A stretch of 64,000 nucleotides of DNA from Citrus sinensis (lineage: Eukaryota > Streptophyta > Magnoliopsida > Sapindales > Rutaceae): assembly GCF_022201045.2 (NCBI RefSeq), contig NC_068562.1, positions 8,786,001 to 8,850,000 of the forward strand, in the 5' to 3' direction. Within the stretch, counting starts at the first letter, position 1. Each line of letters begins with the position of its first letter. This document shows, one piece after another, positions 45,323 to 58,734 of this stretch. Position numbers and translations under genes: made by a program. A model generated the notes under the pieces. The model did no database searches. It was not told the DNA's origin and saw only the letters and a list, made by a program, of their open reading frames with translations.

Positions 45323-46461
45323 ATGGAGACACCGGAATTCTACATCGGAGGTTACTTCAACGCCGCGTCGACGAACAATTTCTCGTCGGAGAAGCGAGTC
45401 GTCGTCGCGGCCGACCAAAAACCAGGCGAGAACTTCAACTTCACCGTTGAAGACCTACTCGACTTCTCCAACGACGACGCCATCATGAACGACGGCGGAT
45501 TTTTCGAAAATGTCGCCGCTAACTCCACTGATTCTTCCACCGTCACGTCCAATTCCGCCGTCTCCGGCGGCGAAAACAACTTCCCTGCCAATTTCTCCGG
45601 TTGCCGTAGCAGCAACAGCTTCGCTGACTCCCAATTCTGCGGCGAACTATGCGTTCCGGTGATTTTCCTTTTCCTTTTCCTTTTCGTTTGAAATAAGTTT
45701 CGAAAATTTGAATATTACGTGAAATTTATGAATTACTATTTTTATTGAATTTTTTTTTTAATTCTAATTATCTTTTTGAAATTTTGTTACAGTACGATGA
45801 CTTGGCAGAGTTAGAATGGCTTTCAAATTTTGTTGAAGACTCATTCTCAATGGACCAAACATTACAAAAGAGTGACCTTGAGTTTTTATCCGGGTCCAAA
45901 TCACTCACACCCGAATCCTCTTCATCATCAACCCGACTCGAACCGGTCAGCCCAAAAGCCAGCAACCCGGTTTTCCTCCCCGAGACTCCGCTGCCCGGTA
46001 AAGCCCGGTCCAAGCGCCCACGTGCTGCGCCTTGTGATTGGTCCACACGTCTCCTCCACGTGTCCCCGAAGGGACCGTCCGTGGAGCGTGAGAGTCCGAA
46101 CCCCCTGATGCATACGGAGTCGGGTGATTCAGTTCGAAAATGTTTGCACTGTGCGTCAGAGAAGACCCCACAATGGCGGACTGGGCCGATGGGTCCGAAA
46201 ACTTTGTGCAATGCGTGTGGAGTCCGCTACAAGTCCGGTCGGTTGGTACCCGAATACCGACCCGCTGCTAGTCCCACATTTGTGTCAGCAAAGCATTCAA
46301 ATTCACATAGGAAGGTAATGGAACTTAGGAGGCAGAAAGAAATGCAAAGGGCACCGCAGCAACAATTTCTTGGTCAACGTTCGATTTTCGGTGTATCCAA
46401 CGGTGCTGATGATTACTTGATTCATCATCCTAGCGGACCTGATTTTAGGCATATGATTTAG
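45323..46461 (+). CDS. GATA-type zinc finger transcription factor (GATA9/12-like)
   Basis: Two exons, 45323-45658 and 45793-46461, join in phase 0 to 334 aa. The N-terminal half is acidic and Ser-rich, with the conserved subfamily A motifs [12 protein letters not shown] (about 41-52) and [17 protein letters not shown] (about 114-130). Then come basic [11 protein letters not shown] (a likely nuclear signal) and a single C-x2-C-x18-C-x2-C finger (Cys at about 229, 232, 251, 254: [31 protein letters not shown]), followed by [15 protein letters not shown]. The C-terminus PDFRHMI matches the GATA9/12/4 group. It binds GATA motifs in the nucleus. The leader (about 45040-45322) is strongly CT-rich. 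The start gives [12 protein letters not shown]; upstream in-frame extension is not needed. Confidence 0.94.
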
Positions 46462-49400
46462 GTTGAAATTGAAGTGTTTAACAATCAATTGCAGTTCGCT
46501 ATATTTTTTTTTTTCCTTCGAGAATTCGATTTTGTAGCTTTTTGCTCCGCAAAAATTGTATAATTTTGATTTTAAAAAAATATATATTCGGGGGTAGAAG
46601 GGAGAAAATGAACATTAGAAATGATTTTTACATTCGTAAAAAGAGAAATGAGAGAGAAAATTTAAATGAGTTAAAAAGAGAAAAATTTACAACGAGATAA
46701 AGCGTGTTGTGGAATGAAGCGAATGGTGCAACACTTTGATGAGACCAAAGGGCCAACACAAGTATGGGGTTGCTTGCCCATACCTAAAATACAACAATTG
46801 CACATGACAAGCTGGTTGGTTCGTTCATTCACTCAAATCATGCCTTTTGATTAGCCAATATGTTTTGGTTCCTTTCTTTTGAATTCAAATGTGAATCAAT
46901 TATTCAATCTGGCTGCAAATAAAAGAAAAGTCCTTCCTTCCAATAAGCACTTTCACAATAATGATTATTCCCATAAGAGATTAAAGTGCTTTTGTTTAAG
47001 CAAACCGAGAACGAAAATTGCTGCCAGGAGTGGCGTGGATTTCAGTGAGGAATTGTCAACTGGAATTTCAACCAACCGGGTAATTAAACATCGTCCTATG
47101 CACGTACTCATAGTGTCCATTCTATATATGTGTACAGATCTCTTAAAATCCAAATGGCGAAATCAATGGGGGGGAGAAACCAATAAAGAAAATTAAAAAA
47201 GGAAAAAAAAAAAGAAGAAAAGGTGAGAGTACCCAGAAAAAGCTTTAATTCAAAGAGACCTTGGCAGAAGCACAGGTAGCAGCCGCTGCTTAGCTTGCAA
47301 AATGGCGAACAAAGTCATGTGCAAGCAGGCGATCTTAATTAATTAATTAATTAAGAAGATTTAGGTGTTCTCATTGGGATGGCTTATGTGATTGTCCACC
47401 ATACTTTCGACATTTAATCTTCCATTTTGGGTCCACTTTAATTGTGTATGATTATGAGTCAAAATCAGTATTATTCTTCCTAGATTGTGACACTGCGCGA
47501 GTGGGTCATAGTTAATTCTTTTCTCCCTGGCGTAATTAGGCGATTAGGAACAAGTTTGTTAATATTGTAGTTTTTAAAATAATTATTATTAATTGTATTG
47601 TAAAAATAAACTGCTACAAATATTTCGTGAAATTAATTTTTAAAAGTACTGTGAGTTTTAAAAATTGTTATATATGTTTGATGAATCTTATTATTAAATT
47701 GTTGTAAAAATTTAAATGAATGAAATAGACATAATACTGAATAAATTTTATTTATATACTTATAAACATGTATATATAATTTTTTTATTGTACATATATA
47801 ATAATTGACAAATAAAATAAATATTTAGTATTTTGTTATTTCAATGTAATTGGTAGAAATGATTTATTTAAATTTAATGATTTTATTTCCTAACCGGACA
47901 AGGATAATATTGGATTTTTATAATATATGCAAGGATACATATTGAATTATATTAAGTATAAAGCTAGTTCTTAAAATTATATTTTGAAAAGCCGTTCCTT
48001 CTCTACTTTCTAAAATTTGTTGTAGGCTGAGGTAATTTTAGTAAAAGTAATTTTTAAAATTTTTTATCAAATATCAAAATTAATTTTTAAGTTTTTAAAA
48101 TCACTTTTTAACCTCTCAAACATGATTCAAAATAGCCCTAGGATGGTTTTGTGTAACAAAAATGGGTGAGCTCACTTTTGGTGCATGCACATACGTAGGT
48201 TAAGCCATTTTTGGCAACCTCCTCTTAGTTCATTTCCTTGCTTCTAAGCCATCTTTTGTATTAAGCCGCATCGAATTAGGTGGGAGTTGTCGTTCAACTG
48301 TGTTACGACAGACAAATGAAAATCTTTATACATTGTACTGCATCGGAACATTAATTTATTCAGATGGTGAAAATAATTGTTCAATATAAAAGTGAAGGAT
48401 AAGTTGAATATTATTGTTAAATCCGGAAATAATTTTTATTTTTATTTGATTTTTCTTAAATAGACCTTGATGAAATGAGGATGCATGAGAATAATGAATT
48501 ACTTTGTGTTTAATTATAACAATTTTATTAATAAATTAGAGAATAATAATACACTTTTCAAGTATCATCCCAACATTGGTTATCAAGTCAATTGTCATTT
48601 ATTCATCAAGTAAATTTACCAATTTTATGAAATTGGGCAATAACCTATAAATGAATGTCAACTTTGATTCTTGGGATAGAAATATAAAGAACTGCTCAAA
48701 ATTATGAAATGACGGAAATGCCTCATTTTTATTTTTATTTTACTTAGATCCAAACAAAACAATGAAGTTAATAATTCATCAACGGTAAAAAGTCAAAAAT
48801 GCCCTCACGTTACACGAATTAATATAGAGTTTAAATAGTGAGCACAGCAGCATTACTCATATTCAAAAAGAAAAAAAAAATAGTGAGCACTTTACCTTTT
48901 ACGGGCCGATCCGGTGCGAGCGGGGATTAGTTTGGATTATAATACAGGCTTAAAGGTGCCTCCCATACTATGTTAAGTTAAAAAAAAAAGAAAAAAAAAA
49001 CCTCCATCTATATACTTTTTTTATTTTTAGCTTAACATAGTATCATATTATATAATATCTGTATGTAGTATTAAATTAATCACAATATGTAGTATCCCTA
49101 GATGACTTTATTCCAAAATTTAAGTAAGTAATATAAATAGTCTGCCGCGATTGGCTTAACATGGAAATTGCAAAGCAAAAACCATTGGGAATAATTCATG
49201 CAAGTAGCCTAAACATTGCATGTAAAATGCAATTCCAATACAGGCAACACATGCGAGCTGCCAGCTACTTTTTCGATTCCAACAACTTAAAGGCCGCAGA
49301 ATACCAAAAACGGTACAGAAAAAAAGTACACCGTATGTACATAAATTTATTGTGTATTTGAGGCAGTATCTCATTTTGTATTATTAAATACATATGCATG

Positions 49401-50793
49401 AACGTAAATCAAGATATACAGTAAATTAAAAGAATTTATAACGTGTGAGCAGTGAGTGAGCGTAGACATGCATGTGGAAATCAAAGATGAGCACATGCAC
49501 GTAGTACGTGACGTGCATGACTACTGCCTCTGTGCTTCTCTGCAAATTGTTTGTTTAATGAATATATAATAAAGTAAAGGATATATAAATATTTTCCCCC
49601 CAAAAAGAAAAATAAAAAATCACAAATGGGGTTTATTCTTGCTGCCCAGCGTCTGGGGATCTTTCCATGTTATTTGTTATAAAGAAGATAGGGTTCTTGT
49701 CCCCCCGCACCACCCCACATTCACTATTCATTACGTGACTTTTTTGGTTTCTCGTCAACTTCTTTAATAATTTATTGCTGAAAATGACATTGGAGGACAA
49801 GATAATTACGATAAAAAAAACACTCTGAAGGTATAGTAGTCAAAACCTTAGCAAAGCTCAAAATCGAATTGATAATGCACAAGACTCTTAAGTTCTTAAT
49901 CCACCATACATAAGCATATATACTCAAGAGTTGAACCTTTCCTTAAAGGAGAAGGCTTATAGATATGATTGACATACCCTGATATCAATTAGGCACAAAT
50001 GCAAAGAAACCCACATGGACTGCAATTAATATATTTTGACTATTTCAACCTAAAGATACACACATGTGAAGTTATAAATGTTAATGGGCAAACATGGGAC
50101 TGAATGATCCGATCCGAACGATTATCATAAAAGTACATACGAAATTTTATCTGTGTTGTCATCTAACTTTCCTTTCACCAAGTCAAGAAGATACTTGAAC
50201 CGCATTAGGGTAATTTTTTTTTTTTTCCTTTTGGGAGTTGTAAGATTGCCATCTTTATATTTCTTTTTTTCTTAGCATTGCACAGTCTTTTTTTTTTTTT
50301 TTTTCAAATGGTTAAACTCTTAAAGTGATACATCATTACTCATTAGTGCTAGTCAAAGGAAAGAGGGCTTTACAAACGAGCCGATTTATTATCAAATAAT
50401 TGAGAAAAACTTCCCCCATCACATGGACTCTTGCGTCCTGATAAAATACATGTAATTTGGCTATTTATTTTGTAGTATGCCATTTTAACATAAATCTAAT
50501 TTAAAGGTAATTTTGAAATTATAGACGGGTATCTCTATTAGAAACATTATAAAACACTAATTTTTAAAAACGGACTTTACAAAGCATGATTAGGTAGAGC
50601 ATCACTAAAAAAACTCTTCTAATTTAACTTTTCAAATACTTATTTACTTACATACATGGCAAATAGAAAAGTAAAAAAAAAAGAAAAAAAAAACCCATCT
50701 TCTAAAAGATTTTTCAAATAAAAATAAGTTTATATTATTTTAATTAAACCTTTTCCTCTATCAAAATAATAGCAATTGTATCACTTCTCTCTC
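46462..50793. other. Intergenic between the GATA gene and the LINE
   Basis: About 4.3 kb without a supported gene. It contains a (TTAA)n run at 47335-47352. A cluster of CATGCA/TGCATG (RY-type) and ACGTG motifs at about 49467-49520 may be regulatory. The rest is AT-rich. Short frames (46879-47196, 49156-49374) are not convincing. Confidence 0.4.
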
Positions 50794-50831
50794 TTTTTTT
50801 TTTTTGATTCAATAGGGGCCTGCTAAAAGAG

Positions 50832-53800
50832 CTACAAGGACACTATTCGGGGGTGAGCCACCCCATACATATCATGAAGAAGAAAAGGAATGACACAAGC
50901 CGGGGGACTATTCAAATTGTGAAGGCCAATTGGAAGGTCGGAAGCATAATTCGCAATTGAGTCTGCAGCAAAATTTGCCTCTCTGTAAACATGGTTCACA
51001 GAAATGTGCCAATTCCTGTGTATAAGCTCTTTGATGGACGAAACCAGCGGAGAGTATTCATTAGTCATTTCTTCAAGATTATTCAGCATTTGAACAACGC
51101 ACTGACTATCGACTTCAACAAGAAGCCAGCGAATACCGTGGTTCCAAGCCATAACCAGACCTTGATAAACCCCCCATAGTTCTGCAACTGTGACCGAACA
51201 ATACCCAATGTTCATTGCAAAGCCACTAACCCAATCCCCGTTAGAGTTTCGAAGAATTCCTCCAGCAAACGAACCCCTATTTCTTTTACATGCACCATCT
51301 GAGTTAAGTTTGCACAAAGGCCATACAGGGGGTTGCCACCCAATCCACTTTTCCACTTTTCTTGTCGGACTATTGAGGCCAGACTTGTTGGAGCTAGTGA
51401 TCTCTTCTGCACGAATAAGAACATCTTGAGCCATACGAATTGAGTCCGTTGAAACCTTATTAAACTGGTATTGATTCCGCCAAAACCATAGTCTCCATAT
51501 TGCGACTCCAAACATACAAGACCATTCCAAACCATTCTCCATGCATTGGTTACTTCTCAAATTAAGAGTTAACCAGTCAAGAAGATTTGAAGAGAAAAAA
51601 ACTTGACGCCACTCACTTGGGAGAAGTTGGTTCCATAACCTTTTTGCCATAAAACAGTCACGAAGTACATGAAGCGTGGTCTCTGATGCCACCCCACAAT
51701 GGTCACAGGTCCAGTCAATATGGATGTGCCTTCGTCCAATTTCGGCTTTTGTCTTCAACCGATCATGAAGGGCAAGCCATATAAAGGTTTGCACACGAGG
51801 CGGCCCCTTCCATTTCCAAGCAATGTTCCACCGAGAGTGTTCTATACCAATTTCATTTTTGGTTATGGCCATATAGGCAGACTTGACAGAGAAGTCCCCC
51901 CGTTGAGAATTAGCCCAAAAAAATTTATCATCTCCCTTTCCTTCCATTGGTGGCTGAACAGCTGCAATTCTTAAAATAATACAATTCGGGAGGAGATGTT
52001 CAAAAGAATCCCAGCGCCAGTTGCCATTAGCATCGACAAAATCAACAATTAAATTCATTAAACTCTCGACAGGAATAGGAGCCAGCACATATGAACTCAA
52101 AGGCTTGTGCTTAGTAACCCAACAGTCCAACCAAAAACGGACCCTCCTACCATTTCCTATATTCCACCGTAGCCCTTTAAGAGTATTCGACCAAACCTTT
52201 CCAATTGATTTCCAAAGATGCGAACCACTGCGAGTTGGTAAACCAAGAGGGAAATCCGAGTCAGCTACGCCATATTTGGTATAGAGTACTCTACACCAAA
52301 GACTCGTTGGTTCAGAAACCAAACCCCAAGCTAATTTCATCATTAAGGCTTTGTTCATCATCCCAAGATTTTTAAGCCCTAAGCCACCACAAATTTTTGG
52401 CTGACAAACCTTATCCCAATCGATAAGACTCATCTTTCGATTCTCGTTCGACCCACTCCATATAAACCGCTTACAGATCTGATTAATCTTATTAATAACC
52501 CCAGCTGGAATCTCCGATGTTTGCATGGCGTACACTGGTATTGCTTGTAAAACAGACTGAGTAAGTGTGATTCTCCTCGCCAAAGACAATTGTGAAGCAT
52601 TCCAACCCGAAAGCCGCTTTTCTACCTTGTCAACAATATCATGATAAGTATTCATTGTTACTCGTGAATGAAGCAAAGGCATTCCAAGGTACTTCCCAAG
52701 GTCTTTTATGATTGTAAACCCAAGAAAATTGCCAATACGGGAGGCCTCACCATTATGGATATTCTTCGAGAAAAAAAAGCTGAGTTTTAATTCTGTTAAT
52801 CTTAGCTCCAGAGCTGATACAGAAATCCTCCAAAACCGAGTTAACTATCCTTGCCTGATCACTCGAAGCTTCAGCCAACAAAAGCAAATCATCTGCAAAA
52901 AATAAATGTGAGAGGGGGATTCCATTCCGTGACAGACGCATAGGCTTCCACACACCGTCAGCCACCGCTTTATAAATTCCATGGCTCAACCTTTCAATAC
53001 ACAATACAAAGATATAAGAGGAAATAAGATCCCCTTGTCGAATGCCCCTGGAAGGTACAAAGTCCTTCGTAAGCTCGCCATTGCAAAGAACATTCATCCG
53101 TGCAGTGGTAATGCATTCTATAGTAACCTGAATGAGCTCCAATGGTAAACCCGTCTCATTTAAAGTATCAAAGATAAAACTCCAGCTTAACCTATTATAA
53201 GCTTTTTCAAGATCCACTTTAATAGCCATATACCCTCTCCTACCAGATTTCCTCTTCATAGAGTGGATCACTTCCTGAGCTACGACAATGTTCTCTATTA
53301 TGTGTCTCCCAGGAACAAAACTCGTTTGATGCGGTCCAATGACATGAGGAAGGATAGTTTGAAGCCTATTAGCAATCAGCTTGGTCACAGTCTTGTAAAT
53401 CACAGTGCAGAGACTTATTGGCCGATACATCTTCAAATTACGAGGATTAGCAACTTTCGAGATGAGGACTAGAAGGGTCTTGTTAATCTCCCTTGGGATG
53501 TGCTTTTTCTCAAAAATATTTTTAATAAAACTACACACTGAAGGCCCAACGGTAGACCATTGAGATTGGTAAAAAACTGCATGAAGACCATCCACTCCAG
53601 GGGCTTTCAGTGGTTTCATACTGAAAATAGTCGATCTAACTTCATTGTCATCTATAGGAGCTTGCAGCATATAAAGCATATCAGCATCAATAGGAGGGAA
53701 GCAACCCATGAGGGCATAAGGATGGGAGCCACTCATATCCGAAGTGTACAGAGTAGAAAAAAATTCACCAGCGTGCTTCTTAATGTCGTCGCTATTGTAT

Positions 53801-54939
53801 AACCATTGGCCTGAATCATCTTGAATAGCTATGATTTGATTTTTCTTTCGTCTGGTAATAGTTTTCCGATGGAAGAAAGCTGTATTACGATCACCCGAAC
53901 GCAGCCATTCTTTTCGAGATTTTTGTAACCATAGTAATTCTTCATGATGCAGCACTTCCTCCAGCTCTCTGCGAAGTTTCCATTCCAAACGATAAAGGCT
54001 CTTTGAATCGTAAACCTCTAGAGCTCTCTGGATTCCTCCCAGGTGAGCTAGAAGCCTCATTTTCTTATGAAAAATATTCCCAAAACAATCCTTGTTCTAT
54101 TGGATTACCTCACTAGTAAACGTCTGAGCAGCCGCTATATAAGGAACATTGGAATTCCAACGGGTAGCAACAAAATCAGCAAAGTCCTTGGTAGTAATCC
54201 AAGCTGCTAAAAAACGAAACGGCTTGGGACCATGCTTACACTTTTCCTCACTAACAAAACGTGCCAGCAGAGGTCTGTGATCAGACTCAACTTTTGGAAG
54301 GTGTAAGACCGAGCCTTCAGTAAAAGTTCTAAACCAATTATCATTACAAATCACCCTATCAAGTCTTTTATAAAGATTACCCCTAGCCCAAGTGTAACGT
54401 AGCCCTTTAAAATGGAGATCATGAAGCTTATTCGAGTGAAACCATTGCCGAAATAACTTACAAACTCCACTTCCATACTGGGAACCTCCTTTTCTCTCAG
54501 ATGCATACATAATAGCATTAAAATCGCCACCTACAATCTAGGGGCCCTGAACCGACTTTGCAATGTGGTTGAGATGGACCCAAAGATGCCTCCTAAAAAC
54601 TGGGTTCGGACTTGCATAAACAGCTGTGGCCCAAGAAACAAAATTATTATTCTCTACAATTTGCATGTGAACAAATTGTTTGTGATTCAACACCACTTTA
54701 ATGACAAAAGCTTCATGCCAAAGAATCCAAATTCCCCCAGAAAAACCAGTAGCCTCAATGCGATGTGACCGAGAAAAGCCACTGTTCATAATAAAATCAT
54801 CTGCCTTGCAGCCACTAATTCTTGGCTCTAAGATAACCACAATGCCCGGTTTGTAGTTATTTAGAATAGTTGCAAAAGCTCGGCGAAATTTCTTCGAGGC
54901 TGCACCTTGCACATTCCTAAACAAAATAGACTTAGACAT
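50832..54939 (-). pseudogene. LINE ORF2 remnant (endonuclease, reverse transcriptase, RNase H)
   Basis: The frame begins MSKSILFRNVQG, an apurinic endonuclease start, continuing IVGGDFNAIM and VESDHRPLLARF. Reverse transcriptase follows, with PGVDGLHAVFYQ, KVDLEKAYNRLSW, RGIRQGDLIS and the catalytic FADDLLLLAEAS. Then zf-RVT (WTCDHCGVASETTLHVLRDC) and RNase H with LNSDGACK, AELWGVYQGL, VEVDSQC and EANFAADSIA, all four acidic residues kept. Breaks: TAG at 54538-54540, TAG at 54097-54099, and a frameshift in a T8 tract at about 52771-52778. It is inactive as it stands. RNase H at the C-terminus is typical of one plant L1 lineage. Confidence 0.92.
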
Positions 54940-54970
54940 AAAATATAAAAAAAGAGAGAAAAAGACAGCT

Positions 54971-56641
54971 TTACTCCGTCCTCTCCAAGACCTCATAGTC
55001 CAGGTTTATGTCATTTTCATCGTCTAGAGATACATCATCCCCTGTTGAGTCAGAGTTCTCATCGCCACTCTCATGCATGAAGTCACTATCATTGCTGTCA
55101 TCTTCAGCATTTTCATTCACCTCAAAAGTTCCAGTATCAGGAGGCTCCCCTGATGGTTGAGGCGTTTCTGCCACCACGGTGTTGGAGGATAGCAATTCTG
55201 TTGGGTTGGAAGGCGTGGACATGGGGTTGATATTTGTGACAGTTGGGAAAGAAATAGCAGTGTGGAAAAGGGGATTGAGGCTAGTATGGGCGAAAACATG
55301 GGTGGGGAGATTAGGTTGATTTGCATGGTCTTTGTTCAAATCACGTGGAACTTGTAAATTTTGCATGGGGCTAGGGGCTGATTGGATGTCAGGGATGGCA
55401 ATCTTTTGGTTACGTATGGTTCGGGTTGGTTGCATGGGAGAGGGGGACTTTTTAAATGAAAGCTGTTTTTTTAGTCTTAGTTTATGTCTGTTAAGGTTAT
55501 TGGTGGGTCCATATGGGTCTAGATTAGGAACAAATCCCTCACAGTTTGCTTCATTGTCAATCTCTCCAGCCATATCACTATCAAGCACTTCAAAACGGGA
55601 ACTATTACCAAAATTGTTCTGATGATCATGGTTTAGATCCCGTATTAACTCCTTACCCTTATTAACACGTTGCTTTCCTTTTCTAGAGACCACCATCCAC
55701 GGGCCAAACTTCGGTTCATTCTGATCATCCCTTCCGGCATCCTTCCCCGGAGCAGCTGCGGTAGTGGTTTTTTCACCACCGAGACCCTTCTCTCCCATTG
55801 TTTCATTTCTCATAACTCTATCCGGACAGGCCTCATAATAGTGACCATATTTTCCACAACTAAAACAAATAAAAGGGAGATTCTCATACTCGACTTTCTG
55901 GACCTTACCATCCAAAAGAAATTGTGAGATCAGTGGCTTTGAAAGGGAGACTTCAACTGCAATTCTTGCAAACTTGCCTCTTGTCGCAGACTCCGTATTA
56001 TAATCTACTCAAACGACATTGCCAATTACCTGTCCAATCATCCGAATGATGCGCTTATGATAGTAGTGAAGCGCCATCCCAGGTAACCGGATTCAGACTA
56101 TGACAGAATCACACTCCTCTTTCGAACTATCAAACTGTGGAGACCACGGCTGGACGATTAAATAATGCCCCATTAACGTCCATGGTCCCTGTGTTAGAAC
56201 GAACTCCATGTCTTCGTTGGATTTAAAACGGATTAAGAAATAGTTATTTTCCAAATCAATAACATTGAACCCTGTAGTTGAATTCCATAGCGCTCCCAAA
56301 CGATTACAAAGGGCTCGGTAGCCAATAGACTTCCCAAGTAGTTTAACCACCACCGCATATTGCCATGGCCGAACCAGTTGTGCATGGATTTTCGGAGAGA
56401 AAGAAATAGATGGCATATTAATCCCATGCTCAACCATAATATCTTCGGGCTCAAAATCCAACGCACCATCTTCATTAATTGGATCCTCCACAACAGTTCT
56501 CTGAGACTCCATCAGTTTGTCCTTAAAAGAGAGAGTGACCGGATTATCCCCGTCAGCCCCTTGGGAGCGAAATCTAGCTTTCTTGGTTGACCGATCATCC
56601 TTCAAGGGCGGGGGCTCGGCTTTTTCGAAGTTGTAATTCAT
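54971..56641 (-). pseudogene. LINE ORF1 remnant (DUF4283 and zinc knuckle)
   Basis: It starts MNYNFEKAEPPP. An N-terminal DUF4283-like segment (about 56430-56110, including YFLIRFKSNEDMEFVLTQGP) precedes a CCHC zinc knuckle CFSCGKYGHYYEAC (about 55868-55827). A low-complexity Asn/Ser/Pro and acidic tail follows. Two in-frame TGA stops (56093-56095 and 56009-56011) interrupt the frame between the domains, so the RNA-binding protein cannot be made whole. It ends at 54971, just before ORF2. Confidence 0.88.
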
Positions 56642-56699
56642 GGCTGCCTGAACTTATTATTTTTGTTTTGCTCGTGCGCCTGCAAATCAATAATCCCTT

Positions 56700-58600
56700 T
56701 TTCTCTTTAATTCGAAGTTACATTGCAACTCAACATTCAAACAAAACATGTTGAACATTATATAAGTTTTAATCTATAATGTGAAGCATATCGTTCCTCT
56801 CTCATCATTGTTAAGAAGAGGCACAAAATTGGTTGTTTAAAATATGAGTGGATATGATTTTATATACTAGAAATTAACACCAAATTTCTAGAAATGAAAA
56901 TGGAGTTGTAGTCTTGTAGACTTTGGCACAATGTAAAGTTGTTGAGTTGGATGCTAAAACGACGGGAAATTATGTGTATGCAAATATTACACAGCTATTT
57001 AGTTAGTTATACGGAGCTCTAGCTGCCAGAAATAAGATTCTTTAAATGAGTAATATACTAATTAATGGAATAAGATAGAGGTTTACACAGCTATTTAATT
57101 ACTATTACACTTCTCTCTCTTCAAGAATAATGGAAAAAGAGTAATATACTAATTAAACGCTCTAAAAGACTTTCCAAATAAGATTCTTTAAATGAGATAT
57201 TGCTTATCTCTCTTTAATATTGAAGAGAGAGAAGAACAATGTCATTTGAAAAGTTTTTTACAACTCTTTTTAATTGATGTAACTCTTCAAATAAGTGGTC
57301 AAATCTTATTTGAAGAGTCTTTTGGTGATACTCTTAGTGTTCATACCAAATGATTAATTAAGATTGTAAAAAATTAAGCTAAGATTATAGTTTAATGAGA
57401 GGCTAGTGATCAAAGGAAACCATCTGTAATCCATGAGAGTCTTCTATAGCTACTTCTTGACCTATAATTAAAATTCCAGCTTGACCAACATGGAAAGGAA
57501 GGGAAGCATACAATCATTAATTTAAAGCTACTTTTGTGTACTAGGAATATCATAATTATTATATAAATCCAAATAAGATAGAGGTTGGAGAAGAAAATGA
57601 CAATGTTGTTGCAAAACTGAGCTATAAAAATCGAGCAGCTAGCTACACCGCCCATCGGGCATGGACTCTTTGATTGCTTTGACGACTGAGTGGTTGATCA
57701 AATGTTGTAAACTCGTACGTATATAAAGAAATGAAAAACACATAAAAATATCCTCATAAAAGGCCTTATTTCTATTTCTATTTTTTTTGGACCACCTACA
57801 TCAAGCACGTGGCTATAACAAAAGGCCAGTTGTATTATCTTCGTTCCTCGTCGATTTCCAGTTCGTAGCATTTGTCTACTTCTACGAAATCTTAATCACA
57901 TTTGTGGTACTGTTGACTGCAAATGCAATGAAACAGTCAACTTTATTGCATTTTCAAAAGCTCTGTTATTACACATGTTGACTGTTAAAGTTAGCCGTCA
58001 CGTTCAGGACTTGTCTTAATGTATCATATTTCTAAGTCAAGGATAATCGACTCCAAAATACACACAGACAGACTCAATCTTTCGACCTTAATCACTAGGC
58101 CCATGAGTAATTGACACGTACTCACACTGGTGAATGAATTAGCAAAATGTTGTCTTCTCTCATTGTGGATGTACTTAGAATGATGTTAGGGTGTTCAGAT
58201 ACTTCACTTATGGACCCATGACTGAGCGGGTAGTAAATTTCAAAGGATATAACAAACATGGGCCAGGGAAATGATGGGAAAAGTTTAGAGCTCCATTTTC
58301 CCTTGAAACAACATTTTCATGGAAAACAGCTGTAAAGGCAGCAGTACGTCGCGTCTACGGCTCATATCAATGCAACAATTTTCCGAGAAAAATCAATTCA
58401 ATCACATAGATTTTCTACCCACCATAACATCAATGGGCCAATCAAAGAAAATTATTGACCAAAAAAAGTAAGTAACCCGTGAAGTAAGATTTTCAGCTTA
58501 AAATTTGGTACCATAAATTTTGGCACGGGATGGATGTGAATGGAAAGAGTAGCAGTTTCAAGTCAATGGGCCCGTGACCATAACGACTAATATCAGTCGT
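56700..58600. other. Intergenic
   Basis: AT-rich, with repeated AAGATTCTTTAAATGAG fragments at 57028-57045 and 57180-57197 and a related TAATATACTAATTAA. No supported gene. Confidence 0.4.
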
Positions 58601-58611
58601 CTTCCTTCGGC

Positions 58612-58620
58612 TATTTATAG
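58612..58620 (+). promoter_or_regulatory. TATA box of the small three-exon gene
   Basis: TATTTATAG lies about 115 bp upstream of the ATG at 58735, a normal plant TATA-to-start distance. It follows a CCTTCGGC context and a 40-bp more GC-rich stretch. Confidence 0.5.
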
Positions 58621-58734
58621 GCAAGAATTTGCATGACAGCGTGAGACTGTAAGTTGTAACACGGTAGTGGTTTTGGTGATGGGCTGCCGCCAATTGGATT
58701 TGAATAGTAGATTTGGGATAAGTGCGTCTTTGTT

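Larger units (their letters stand above)
50794..56690 (-). mobile_element. LINE (L1-type) retrotransposon, decayed
   Basis: A near full-length non-LTR element on the minus strand. The 5' part carries ORF1 (start at 56641), then ORF2 (start at about 54939, end 50832). A 12-nt A tail appears as the T-run 50794-50805. The order is that of plant L1 elements: DUF4283 and zinc knuckle, endonuclease, reverse transcriptase, zf-RVT, RNase H. No clear target-site duplication could be found, so the 5' border is approximate. Confidence 0.92.

Noticed and set aside
50794-56690. Target-site duplication of the LINE
   Set aside because: I compared the sequence left of the T-run with the region after 56640 and found no convincing direct repeat, so none is claimed.
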